NCBI GenBank assembly: GCA_028023455.1
Contig: JAQFVV010006200.1
Span: forward strand, 6,394,506 to 6,458,505
Direction: 5' to 3'
DNA: 64,000 bases
Source: Epiperipatus broadwayi
Lineage: Eukaryota; Onychophora; Udeonychophora; Euonychophora; Peripatidae
The translations under genes and the position numbers were made by a program. Under the pieces are notes generated by a model. That model saw only the letters and a program-made list of their open reading frames with translations, was not told the origin of the DNA and searched no databases. Below, piece by piece: positions 49,054 through 60,612 of the stretch. Position 1 is the first letter of the stretch, and each line of letters opens with the position of its first letter.

Positions 49054-49804
49054 TGTTATGCAACATTACTGAATAATATTTCTGTAGTATAATTTTCACT
49101 ACACCACTCTCATGCAAGGCAGAAACTAGGTAGGAACTGGTTTTTATCCACTTTAACACCTTGTGGAGGTATGTAATCATAAACATATGACCAAAGATGT
49201 ATGAAAAAGATCTGTGATCCCCAAGATGCACATTTCATGCTGAACCAGCACTCATCAGTTGGCCCAGACCATAATCTTTTAAACATCATTGTTCATTATG
49301 TATAGGTAGCAAATTACTACAGTTTATTTGATAAGTGTCAAATGTGCTGCCTTCACAACTTTGGCACAAATCACTTAATGAAAGTTTGTCAATAATTTTT
49401 ATTAGTAATTCATTAGATTAGAGATTATCCAATACTGCATAATATTTTTCTGGTATAATTTTCACTACACCATTCTCACACAAGGTAAGAACTAGTTTCT
49501 ATCCACTTTTAAGGTCTAGTGGAGGTATATAATCATAAACAAATAGCCACAGACATATGAAAAAAATCTGTGACCCCCAAGATGCACATTTGGTGTTGAA
49601 CCAGCATTCATCAGTTGGCCCAGACCACAATCTCTTACACATATTTTTAGCATTGTTCATTATATATAAATAGAAAATGACTATAATTTATTTGATAAGT
49701 GTCAAATGTGTTGCCCTCACAACTTTGACAAAAACCACATAATGAAAGTTTGTTAATAATTTTTATTAGTCATTGTTAGATTTTCTGGTAGTGTAATGCA
49801 ACAT
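49054..49804 (-). mobile_element. Family C tandem dimer (retrozyme-like), 13-bp target-site duplication
   Basis: Two head-to-tail monomers of about 365 bp ('gaataatatttctg-agtataattttcac' at about 49070 and again at about 49437) lie between TGTTATGCAACAT (49054-49066) and TGTAATGCAACAT (49792-49804), which differ at one base. Each monomer carries one hammerhead: complete at 49209-49270, and damaged near 49571-49632 (GAAA changed to CAAA). No ORF is present. Tandem hammerhead monomers inserted with a short duplication match the architecture of retrozymes. Confidence 0.7.
49209..49270 (-). ncRNA. Complete hammerhead ribozyme motif (family C, AUC site)
   Basis: On the minus strand the order is: GGUCUG, GG, CCAA, CUGAUGA, GUGCU-GGUUC-AGCAU, GAAAU, GUGC, AUC, UUGG, GGAUCA-type loop, CAGAUC. 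Stem II has five pairs (closing G-U). Stem III is A-U and U-A with a GUGC tetraloop. AUC is a valid NUH cleavage triplet. CCAA pairs with UUGG, and GGUCUG pairs with CAGAUC beyond an internal loop. All core residues are intact. Cleavage is predicted between the C of AUC and UUGG. It is antisense to TMEM104. Confidence 0.75.
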
Positions 49805-50958
49805 ATATTAAATTCTGAGAACAGAAAAATGAAAAGAGACACTAATGCCCATTTTACCCTGATTTTTATTTTATTTTTGAATATTTTTTTTAAAATGCTG
49901 TAAATGTTAAGTGTTAAAATTTTTGTTAAAATAGATTGACTAATTTTGCATTACACAAATAAATATTTAGATTGATTGTTTTTCTTTAATTAGAGAAAAC
50001 ACAGCATTCTCAGACAATTTATTTTTTTTTAATTAGAGAAAATGTGACAACTTAAGACAACTTTTTTTTTTTTTATCTAAGTTGTGTAGGGCAAAGCTGA
50101 GAACAATAACCCCATTCTGCTTTTGGGTATTATGAATTTTATAGGAAATCAATAGCATACATATTCACAAAAGAACTTAGTAAACAAAAAAAAAAAAAAG
50201 AACAATTTGGGTAGTATATTTTTGTTATGTCCAATATATGATTTTGTCACTTGTATGACTGCACCATATTGCTATGCAAATATGCTATAACATGGATATT
50301 CCATTGCACACTAGGCTTAATTCAATTTCTTAAAATAAATAATAAAGAAAGATAATTTCTGTTATAGAAGTATTTTATATTCTAATTTTGTTATGAAATG
50401 TGATGATAAATTTAATATATTGTGAATTTATAACTAATTAATACAAAATTTATTTCTCAACAAATAAACAATATCCTATAATTATAAAAACACTGTTTTC
50501 TATATTTCTGGAAATTACAAATACTTCATAGAACAGTCACGTCCTGATATGTTACTAAGTCTAATTTACAAGTAGGTTGTAAGGAACTATTTTTAAATAA
50601 ACTTGCAAATATATTTATTTTAAAATGGTTCTTTAGAATCTGCTTATAAATTTGTCCTTGTAATATATTTGGTCATGGTTGTTTAGTGAGGTGTTTCTAA
50701 TCCTAAAAATACATATTTAATCAGCAGTAAAAATAATTTACATGTGATTACAATTATTAGTATTTCAGAAAATTACATGTGGCATTTCATAATTCTATTA
50801 ATTTGATTTTTATTATAAATTTTTTTATAAGAGTTGTTTAGATAAAAACTATGTTCAGAAAATTGATAACTAAACCAATTCATTTCACATTTTTAAAAAT
50901 TAAATAAATTACCTCATTATCAAAACAGCAATTAAACTTTTTCTGTATATTACATATT

Positions 50959-51818
50959 GTACTGTGGTTTTAGAGTTGCAACATGAAGAATTATAATCAA
51001 AAACATATTTTAAAATCTACATTTAAAAAAAAAAACAAGTTAACAAAAAAAAAATAAATACGAAAAGCATTAATGTGAAGAATAGTTAAAATACATGTTT
51101 AAATCAAATTGAGTGTGTGTTTGCATGTGCATATTCTGCATAATCTATTTTAATACATTGTACAGGCTTACACCTGCATTTATATATGTAATATATGCGG
51201 GTTTCAAACTCAGATTTTCACACGACCTACAACTCTCAGTGCCATCTTATATTGCTGACTCACCTGATCACATGCATGTTGAAAAGATAAATAAGCACCA
51301 ATATATGTATTCCGTGCTAAACCAGCACTCTTCAGTTGGTTCAGATTACTATCTCCACACATATATACAATTAGTACTCAGCTTTGTATTAAGATAACCA
51401 CAATCTCATACTTTAATGAGTGCTGGTTTAGCACGAAATACATATACTCGTGATTATTTATCTTTTCAACATGTGTGTGATCAGGTGAGTCAGCAATATG
51501 AGATGGCACTGTGAGTTGTAGGTCGTGTGAAAGTCTGAGTTCAAATCCTGCATATATTACATATATAAATGCAGGTGTAAGCCTGTACAATGTATTAAAA
51601 TATATTATTCAGAATATGCACGTGTAAACACACACTCAATTTGATTTAAACACGCATTTTAACTATTCTTCACATTAATGCTTTTCATATTTTTTTTTTT
51701 TGTTAAATTTTTTTTTTTTAAATGTAGATTTTAAAATATGTTTTTGATTTAATAACCTAATTAATTTAATGATTAAACGATTATAATTCTTCATGTCGCA
51801 GCTCTAATACCACAGTAC
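50959..51818. mobile_element. 860-bp palindrome built from family B
   Basis: The left arm (50959 to about 51331) and right arm (about 51418 to 51818) are inverted copies, running from GTACTGTGG to CCACAGTAC. The right arm has a ~36-bp insertion, and an 86-nt loop separates the arms. The arms contain the 'cacctgatcac...catgttgaaaagataaat' and 'tcaaactcagattttc' blocks of family B. The right arm starts exactly inside a hammerhead core (GAGUGCUGG). Open frames reading through each arm are mirror images and incidental. Confidence 0.8.
51297..51341 (-). ncRNA. Family-B hammerhead motif, two core changes
   Basis: Minus strand: ACCAA, CUGAAGA, GUGCU-GGUUU-AGCAC (perfect 5-bp stem II), GGAAU, ACAU, AUA, UUGGU. 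ACCAA pairs with UUGGU, and AUA is a cleavage triplet of the type common in Penelope-like hammerheads. CUGAUGA is CUGAAGA here and GAAA is GGAA. The mirror copy at 51415 keeps GAAA but lacks stem I. Together they define the family consensus; neither is complete. Confidence 0.55.
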
Positions 51819-52177
51819 CTTACATACAAATGGTACTGGATACAATGTAATTTTCTCACCTTTTATGTGTTGAAATTATTCATTTGTACACATAAAATTA
51901 TTGATGTATTTTACTCTATGTCTAATCAATATAATTTTTAAAACTAAAGTTAAAGATAATAATAATAATAAACTAAACATTTAAAATTAATTTTAATTGT
52001 TAAATTAAACATTACTAATTGATTAATCCTCTATGTTTGACTTTAATTACAAATAACAGTTATCAAATAATTCACTTGGTTTGTCAATATTTGTAAAGAA
52101 AATAGAATCTTATTTTTACAAAAAAACATCTATTATGTAATAAAAATAATCTTCAATAACTTTCAACATGCAACTTA

Positions 52178-52442
52178 TTTAATTAAATGCTAAACATCAT
52201 ATGATCACCATCTCTTATGCTAGCACATAACTGTTATTAGATCTTAAGATCGAGGTGCAGTGCTCTCAGATCCAAGGTTCCTCACTGATGAAGGCCACAA
52301 GCCAGAAACTAGTCTGGGGATATTGGATGAGTAGGCACTAGATGGGGATTTTATGCACAAGCCTTCTGGAATCCATTGATTACTCTGGTTGGCATAGGGT
52401 GGTACTGTTGTATGGAGAGTTTTGCCTGTTTAATTAAATGCT
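52178..52442 (+). mobile_element. Compact family A element, 14-bp target-site duplication
   Basis: TTTAATTAAATGCT is exact at 52178-52191 and 52429-52442. The 237-bp insert is the cleanest family-A copy. It has an inverted left end ('aaacatcatatgatcacc...taactgttatt', 52192-52240), then 'agatcttaagatc', the complete hammerhead at 52270-52328, and the right arm ending 'gagagttttgcctg'. It has no ORF. Little decay suggests it is one of the youngest insertions. Confidence 0.85.
52270..52328 (+). ncRNA. Complete type I hammerhead ribozyme motif (family A)
   Basis: Order: AUCCAA, GGU, UCCUCA, CUGAUGA, A-GGC-CACAA-GCC-A, GAAAC, UA, GUC, UGGGGA, UA, UUGGAU. Stem I is 6 bp plus 6 bp across an internal loop, stem II is 3 bp with a CACAA loop, and GUC is the canonical cleavage triplet. 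The A-A position closing stem II and the minimal stem III are weak points. Self-complementary ACUAGU would allow a dimeric hammerhead. It lies sense to TMEM104 in intron 1, 2.2 kb before exon 2. Confidence 0.72.
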
Positions 52443-54553
52443 CAGATCAGGCAAATCTTTTAATTTGTGTGAGTCATTTAGCTCATCTTAGAAAATCTAT
52501 ATCATATATATGTATATATTTTGACAGGTAATCATAAATAAATAGCCTTTTTTTGTGATGGTTAAATTTTTTTGTTATAATTAATAGATATTTATCCGTT
52601 TTTGTCAAATTCTCTTTCAAAACTGCAAACAGATTTCAATAAATAGCATAGTTATATCATTAGACAAGAAACTAATAAAAATATCCTGCTTACTCTTTTA
52701 AGCATCTAATAAAGTATGGGATGAGCCAGCTTTCTGATTTTAATTTTCAAAAATAAATTTATTTCAATATTTTATGGAACAGCTATATCTTTTTTATATG
52801 CAATATATGTGTTTCAAGGGTCTCATAGCAATGTTATTGCATTTGCTTGTACAGTCCAGGATCAAGGGTTTGAATTCACACTAGTAAGACTTAAAATTTT
52901 GTCTTTCTTATTGCATTGCCAAATCCATATAATATTAATATCATTTATGTTCTTTATTACTTTTATAATGCTTGATAGAATTACAACCCACAATTGACGG
53001 TTTCGATTAGTTATTAAATTAAATAATATTAATAATAGTATAAAATTTTTAAAAGAAGGGAAAATTTAAATTTTGAATAGTTAATGTTAAGATCTGAAAA
53101 TATAAGTAGAAGTTCTGAAGAAGATTGTTGGGGCAATCAAAACCATCAATGGTTGGTTGTAATTATATGAAGCATTGTAAAAATAATAATGTAAATGATA
53201 TTAATATTATAAGACTTAGAATTAGTTCCAGGTTATAAATAAGCTTAGATTTTTTTTTCAAGTAGTCAGTTATAGATCAATAAATGGAATTTGAATATTC
53301 TTAGCTTTAGAGTAAAACCAGAAAAAAAATCTGTTAAAATTCTCTCCAGCTGGTTTTTTGTAACTCTGGTAAAAAGGCTTTCTCTTCTACTTTACTTTTA
53401 AATCTGGCTAGACATTTTGTACATGACTCAGCATACTAATTAAATTTTATCCATAAATCATGACCTCATTTTGAAATGATTAACACATATGTCTGTTACG
53501 CCTATATCACAGGATTTGAATCTTGATTTGGTGAAACTTGGACATTTTTAGGTTCTAAATAGATTTAGGATTTTTCTTTCAGGAAGTCAATTTATCTAGT
53601 CATTGATTAGTAAAGAGGGGGGAACATTTAAATCTTTACAACTGCTGAGTAATATTTTCACCATAACTTTTTCTTTGAATGACTCTTGGAGAACTTTTTT
53701 GCTCTGCAGTAATATTTTTTATTTATCTTTTTACCTGTACATAAGGTAGATATGAATAAATCGTCTTTAAATAGCTTCCTCAGAGGAAGAGGTCAAGGAA
53801 GAGGTTTCTGTAACAGTCTCTCATAGAAGGTCAATAAAGGAAATTTTATAATTTCCAAGAGAGTATGGTTTATCTGATTTTCTATTCTTTTATTCTATTG
53901 TTAACAATAAATAGACATCCAGATACCATACTTTAGCTGATTTTGCTATGGGTAATCTATCTAAAATAATTTTTCTTTCAGATAGATCATCCATAATCAA
54001 AACACCTAAACTATTTGATATTGGTTGGTATTTGTGTGTCGAACGTTGGCATTTTTAATATTTTAATCTGTCTCTACATAGATTTTAACAGATAGACATT
54101 TTAGTTTATAGATATATTTGTTCAACCTTCAGTTTGCTGTTCTCCTTTTAATCAGAGCAAACAATAAAAAAGCTTCTGCTTTTCTTGTAAAATAAAACTT
54201 GAGAGAATGTAATGTGGCTGTTCCACTGGATTGTTTTGGGGATCATGTAGCAGGAGAAGAGATTGATTTTTAAGTGTTTATAAATCAGTATTTATGATAA
54301 AAGACCAGCCTATGTCATGGAAATATGCATGTATAAGTAATATTTTTGTAGCTTTACTTGGTTTAGAGTAGTGTTAAAGTGATAGACCTAAAGTTCAAAT
54401 GAATTGCAATTCAGTTCTCTTACTTCCAGTGGTTAAACTTTTAATATTTGCACTTCACATGAATCTGCACTTGAATTTTCTAGCAGTAATTATTTGATTA
54501 TAGTTTTATAAATGTTGGCATACTAATTAAGTTTTTTTTTTTTTCTATTTTAG

Positions 54554-54675
54554 GTTGGTCTTATTTACATCTTCAATCTTATTATTGGTACAGGTGCACT
54601 TGCCATGCCAAAAGCTTTTAGCCAAGCTGGTTGGCTCATAAGCATGATATTTATTTTTTTATTATCTTTTATGAG
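54554..54675 (+). CDS. TMEM104: TMEM104 exon 2 (first transmembrane segment)
   Basis: This is a 122-nt exon after a T-rich tract and TTTTAG, ending at AG|GTGAGT. It encodes V-G-L-I-Y-I-F-N-L-I-I-G-T-G-A-L-A-M-P-K, then A-F-S-Q-A-G-W-L-I-S and M-I-F-I-F-L-L-S-F-M, then a split AG(N) codon. Human TMEM104 has V-G-L-V-Y-M-F-N-L-I-V-G-T-G-A-L-T-M-P-K-A-F, ending F-M-S, so AG plus T or C (Ser) is expected from exon 3. N-x-x-x-G-T-G-x-L-x-M-P is the TM1 signature of AAAP-type transporters. Exon 3 was not found before 64000. Confidence 0.96.
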
Positions 54676-55884
54676 GTGAGTGTATAAAGAAGTTTGACAT
54701 ATATGATTTCCTCTTTAGTTTACATAATTCTCTGCATATTGTAATCCTGAAATCACAATATAAGCTATTAGTAACATCATTAAAATACTTAACCGCAGTA
54801 CAATCAGGTCATCACAATAGATTTCTAATTAATTGACCTCTCTCTTTTAAAAAGCATTGAAAACTCATTGCATCTCATCAGAAGAAGACCAATTAGCAAA
54901 AAACGAGTCATGCAGTGGTTTTACTGTTCATTTGTGGCTTATAGTTGTGTATGTGTAATGGGAAGAAAATTCACTTCTTATAATAAGATCAGTGTTATAA
55001 CCTAATGATAGAATTTATAAATTATTATTATGTCAAAGAGTTTCTTAATGTAGCGTTTAGCCATATTGACAGCATGTGATTGGAATTTGGCTGGAACAAT
55101 AAAATTTTTTCACAATAAATGGAGAGTAAAAAAAATGTGGATGTGTGTTTATAACTTAAAAGATGCGTCTATGTTAGATCATTTTTTTTCTGTATTTGTA
55201 CAAATATTGTTTACTTATATGAGTGTATATTTATTAATTAATGTAACACTGTCAAATTATATGAAAGACAATGGAAATTACTTTCTTTTTCATGTGCTAT
55301 CAATTTCACTGTAATGCTTCCTTTTTATCAGAATGCTTGTTGATAAAAAGAAGGAAACAATGTCAACAGCACACAGAAAAGAAAATCATTTTCATAATCT
55401 TATATTTAATCTGAAGTGTTGTATTTATTAAGAGTTATTTGTTTGATTTGTAGTCAATTAATCATGAAGGTTTTTAAAATACGAAGAAATGGCTCTTGTG
55501 TTAATTATTTGTTGGCTGTATTAAATGGAGCTTGTTTTAATTACTTGTATATGATTTTAATGTCAGAAATTGCCCTTACAAATAATCATTTTATACTTGT
55601 AAATGTTTCCATGAAGTGCAGTCATATTAACAGGATTCAGAAAAGGAAATCATTTTCATTGTTTTATATATTGTAACTGTTGCTTTTCACCAAAGTTTCC
55701 TAAGTTTGAAACTTATATTGCTATTAGTAGTTTAGCTAAAACATTTTCTCATGTAATACATTAAATTCCTGATAAAAGTGTTTAGATAATAGTAATTTTA
55801 AGTAAACATTAAAGTTTAGATAAACTTCAACAATTATTTAATATATAATGCAATCTCATTTGCAAATGCTCGAAATGAAAGTAG

Positions 55885-56657
55885 CTTATTCATTAATTAC
55901 ATTCAAATATCAGCCTTTCAAGCTAATTGAGCACGCGCCTTTTGAGAGTGTTAAATAAATGAATACTTTCCTCTTCAATCCAAGATATAGTATTTATGCA
56001 GGAATAAAAAGGATCCTCTTATTCCTACGACTCAAATTCTTTTATATGAGCAAATCTGAAGTACTGTTGAGGAGAGCGTGAGTAGAATTCTCACTTTAAA
56101 TTACTATTTACAATGTTTTTTGACTGAATGACGTCGGTGAAATTACTTAGAATTTACTAAATGTCATTCTTACTGAAACTTAATTATGAGTAAATAAGCA
56201 ATTATTTTATCTAGCACAGTGTTTACAATTATATTACATTCAAATATCAGCCTTTCAAACTAATTGAGCACGCGCCTTTTGAGAGTGTTAAAATAATTGC
56301 TTATTTACTCATAATTAAGTTTCAGTAAGAATGACGTTTAGTAAATTCTAAGTAATTTCACCGACGTCATTCAGTCAAAAAACATCGTAAATAGTAATTT
56401 AAAGTGAGAATTCTACTCATGCTCTCCTCAACAGTACTTCAGATTTGCTCATATAAAAGAATTTGAGTCGTAGGAATAAGAGGATCCTTTTTATTCCTGC
56501 ATAAATACTATATCTTGGATTGAAGAGGAAAGTATTCATTTATTTAACACTCTCAAAAGGCGCATGCTCAATTAGCTAGAAAGGCTGATATTTGAATGTA
56601 ATATAATTGTAAACATGGCGCTAGATAAAATAATTGCTTATTTACTTATTCATTAAT
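55885..56657. mobile_element. Long hairpin element, 13-bp target-site duplication
   Basis: CTTATTCATTAAT is exact at 55885-55897 and 56645-56657. Inside, a ~340-bp arm (55898 to about 56240) and its inverted copy (about 56270-56640) are separated by a short spacer that itself repeats 'attcaaatatcagcctttcaaactaattgagcacgcgcc'. The right arm extends beyond the left by about 50 bp ('gtaaacatggcgctagataaaataattgcttattta'), the same asymmetry seen in family A. No ORF or convincing hammerhead was found. Confidence 0.75.
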
Positions 56658-59600
56658 GTAAATGTAAAAGTAAAAAGGAATATAAAGGGTCTTAAGCAGT
56701 CAAAATGAGTATGTAATTATTTAGTGAGTATATTTGAGGGGTAGTTGTTAATGAGTAAAATAGATAAGGGAAGGGATAAGGATTTTACAGGATCGATAGA
56801 ATTGTTAATTAGTAAAAAGAAAAAAAAATAATTGGGGGGAAAACGGATTTGTTTGGGAGGTAAGGATTAGTTATAAAATATATATTAAAAAAAATTTTTG
56901 CGTGTTAAATTAAGGGTTAAGTAAAAATGTTAGAATTGATCGAGTGTACACATTGGGAATGTATGAAAAGTTTTAATTATAAAAATAACCATCGATCTTA
57001 ATAAGGCATGTGAGGTATCGTTCGAAAGCTTGTTGAGAGAGCAATAATTTTACCTAAATTTCGAATCTATAGCAGAAAGTCGTTATTCAAAATCTTGAGT
57101 TCAAAGTTAGTCTGTTATGTATTTTTTTTATTATCATTATTAAAATTTTTATTTTTATTTGGCTCTCTCAGGTGGTTTTTGTTCTAAGGAGGAAAATATT
57201 CCCTAAGAACCACGTGATGTCTGTCTGAGTGTAAACATGTAATTTTAAAACAATAGGGAATAGCCAATTAAAATTAGGATATAAAGATTTAATTGACAGA
57301 AGGCATGGATCATAAATTGATGGTCAGGTCAAGATGATAAAACTCGGACATTTTCTAGGAGGGGGCTTTTTTTTCATTTTCTCTTGGGTGTACTTGAATA
57401 AGGGTCTGCAATCTCCAATTTAAATAATATAGAAAGTATTATCATTGGTACTGACTCCAACCTCTGATCTAAAATTTGAATCAAGTGGTATATTATTATT
57501 GAAATATAATGTGTGCTTAACCTTTTTATATCAGGTATGTGTTTTTTCATCCCAAAATTAATCATCATCGTGATTCTCAAAATGACCGACATTGTTATAA
57601 CGGATCGGAAAATAATACGGTATTTGCCGAAGACTAAAAGTTACTTTAAAGAAAATATGGAAATTAAAAATTGTATTAGCATTTCCTTCCATCAATTAAT
57701 TAGGATATTTAATAAATATGACTGTTGGTGTTAAAAAAAAAGAAAAGAAAACTTAAGAAAAGAATGGAACTGAAGTTGTAATATAAAATGTATATATTAA
57801 ATCTCACCTGGAATATTATTTCTATCACTAGTACTACACGAAACAGATGTTGTCAATGAAAGAAATATTGAGGATGCAATTGAAATTTAATGTGTTATAC
57901 CAAAAGGAGATATTGTTGAAAAAAAAAAAAAACTCAATTGTTATGCCTCTAAATTGCAATAAAGCTTGTTTAAATTACATGAAAATAGGAAATGAAATCC
58001 TATCTGAAGAAATAGCAAATGTCTAAAAGGAACAAAACAGATGATTGGGAAATTCCTACTTCATTTGAATAAGTATGATAATTGTAATGGGATAGTGCAA
58101 GTCTCTTAGATGAAACACTTTGAATTAGTAACTGCGTGTTTTCTGAATCGAATCTTACATTGGAACCTAGTGGATTATCTCATAAAATTGATTTAAATAA
58201 CTTGCTATGGATTAACCTGTGGGATTTAGTGTGTGTACATGGAGTTATTCGCGGGATTACTGTATCTATGAGGATCAGCACGGAATTTGGGAGGACTATG
58301 CTATAGAGACTATACGTATAATTTTTTTTTTTAAATTATCAATGGTTATTTGTTTTATAATCCATTTAGTTAATGCATTATGATACTAGTTATTAAGCTT
58401 ATGAGTTGAAAGTTAGGAAATATTTAGATTGTTTAGATTTAAGATTAGCGTGGTAGCCCAAAATATGCCTTCATTTATCGTATGAATATATTGCTTTCCC
58501 TTAGTGATATTGAGAAAGGTGCATGGGAGTGTATAGTATGAAGTATGTGTATTGGAATGGTTTATTACTTTAAATTTTGATTATAACAAAGTTGGTATGT
58601 TCTTCTATTTTAATGTACATGTTTGAGGTCTTGACATGGCCTTGTCCCAATTTGGAGAAGTAGAAATTATTATGTGAACAATGCTCATTTCTTAATTTTT
58701 TTTTTACTGTTAACAATACGAAGTTATTTTACATGTAACCATATTTGGACTTGCAAAATTATTGGTTTATACATTGATGCAATAGCTGTGTGTGTAAGTT
58801 AAAACTAATCTCTGATATGTACGTGAATTTTAGTATGTTCAAGATTGGTTAAGTTCTCACCATCTTGATTTGGGGATGGAGCATAGTTTGCTCGTCAAAT
58901 AGTTTGTTAGAATTTTTTTAATTTTATTTTAAGGAGCTAGAGGATGAATTCCTTGCTCCATAGTCATGCTACACTGTAAGATGATTTCTATATTTAGTAG
59001 TAATGCATTGTGCAAGCCCGTTCTTATATATGCATAGTGACTTAGTCCTAGCATATCCCAACACTGAGGGAAAGGGTGCTCTCTTATCATTGCCAATATT
59101 ACTATATTGGTTTGTATATTCTCTTCCTTATGAGTGTATGTTTATTTAAAGGGAGAATTATGAGATAATGTAACTCGTTATTTACTTGTAGTGCATAAGA
59201 ATTAAAGTATAACTTGCTGTATTGATGTATAACATTTGACTTTGCTTTGTACAGCTCACTTAAGAACCAATAATAATTATAGATTTAAAATTTTTTTTTA
59301 AAATAGAAATAACACAATACCTTAATTATTTTGTATTAAGCAGTGTGCTGGACTGGTAAGAGAAATGTTTGGGAACTGGTTATGCTTAATATGTATGTGT
59401 GTGTAAATGTGACTTAAAGGATAGCTAATATTTTTTTTTTTTAACACTTAAAACCGTTTGTGTATGAACATGAGGGTGAGCAGACATTTGATAGTGGAGA
59501 TATTTAAAATGAGTTAAAAGGACATATGAATTTATTGTACTTATGAGTATATTTTACTAGATAAAAGATTTATTGTGACCAATGTCTCTATGTGTATGTT

Positions 59601-60586
59601 AAGAAATGTAGTTTAGATTTGAAGTTTGTGAAAATTAGAGTTAAAACATAGAATAAAATTAGTTATTAGTTGTTCATTATTACCTCAAATATAATTCCCT
59701 AGCATACTTATGGTTCTAATGGTATATTAGTCAGTTAGCATAAGAATATGATTCCATAGCAACTGTGAATCCCTTTTTATTGATAATATGACATTTATTT
59801 TTTTAGTTTAATTGAAAAGAAGGGAGAGCTACAAAGATGTGTAAATATTGTGATATATGTTAGTATTATTACTATTAGTAAAGTTTTGTAATTTTAATAA
59901 AATTTTGTCTGTGTCTTAATGTTTTGGATCTCACAAAATTCCAGAAATCCAATCTACATCCAATCCAATCATATATCGATATTTTAATACTGAAGTCTAA
60001 TAATACCTTCATACAATTAAAATTACTAAGTAAGGGAGTAATTAGAGAGTATCTTTGTACCAATTTAAGGGATGATGATGTAATAACTGCAAACTCACAT
60101 CGCAAATATGTCAATTTATACAATGATTTTATTAGCACTAAATAGAGTTTATCATTTGTGGTAGGATTATGATATATTGCTGGATACTGTGGGTAGACAT
60201 AAAAGCTTTTCTTTAGTCGCAGTGTTCAAATACCTTCCCAGTTGATATTTGTTATTTAAATCTTCTTTAATAATCGAAGCCCTTGGGAGGTTTCACCAAT
60301 AAATATTTATAGTGTTTAATTTTATCCTTTTTATATATTTGAAGTAGTGTGGGTAGACTTTGGCTTGGCTGATCCAAGCTAGGGTCCACTATTATTACTA
60401 TCCCTGGGAGAGTATTCATAAGCCATTATAATTTTAAATAAGTATCTGAGTTTTCACACCCCACTGTTCTAAATCCCTGAGATAAGATTATCAGACACAC
60501 AAAACCCGAGCTTACAATATATATGTAATAACTCCAACTTTACTGTGTTAATAATAGCACACAGAAAAGAATGTCATTTTCATTGT

Positions 60587-60612
60587 CTTATATATATATA
60601 TATATATATATA
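60587..60612. repeat. (TA)n microsatellite
   Basis: About twelve uninterrupted TA dinucleotides. A shorter run lies at 11921-11936. Confidence 0.8.

Larger units (their letters stand above)
39363..54553 (+). other. TMEM104: TMEM104 intron 1 (15.2 kb)
   Basis: A GTATGT donor and a polypyrimidine-TTTTAG acceptor border it. It is the most repeat-loaded part of the window: a SINE piece (40015), a family-A mini-copy (40193), a diverged family-A cluster (40440-42110), a family-A composite (42148-43322), a hAT/ZMYM-like relic (43600-46100), family-C elements (47650-48350 and 49054-49804), the family-B palindrome (50959-51818) and a small intact family-A element (52178-52442). Nothing is recognised in 52450-54550 apart from weak tRNA-like words (52830 and 53505). 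Confidence 0.85.

Noticed and set aside
47870-49770. GATAGAAACTAGTC words in family C as a second hammerhead
   Set aside because: They share GAAACTAGTC with family A, but no CUGAUGA or stem II precedes them; the real family-C hammerhead is elsewhere in the monomer.
51113-51590. Two similar open frames (94 and 70 codons) on opposite strands
   Set aside because: They are mirror readings of the two arms of the family-B palindrome and have no protein similarity that I recognise.
52800-53560. tRNA-like words (GGGTTTGAATTC near 52866, GGATTTGAATC near 53512)
   Set aside because: Only B-box-like words without an A box or cloverleaf; too degenerate to annotate as tRNA or SINE.
56130-56160. CTGAATGACGTCGGTGAAATTAC in the long hairpin element
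   Set aside because: It has an extra base in the core and no fitting stem I or III, so it is not called a ribozyme.
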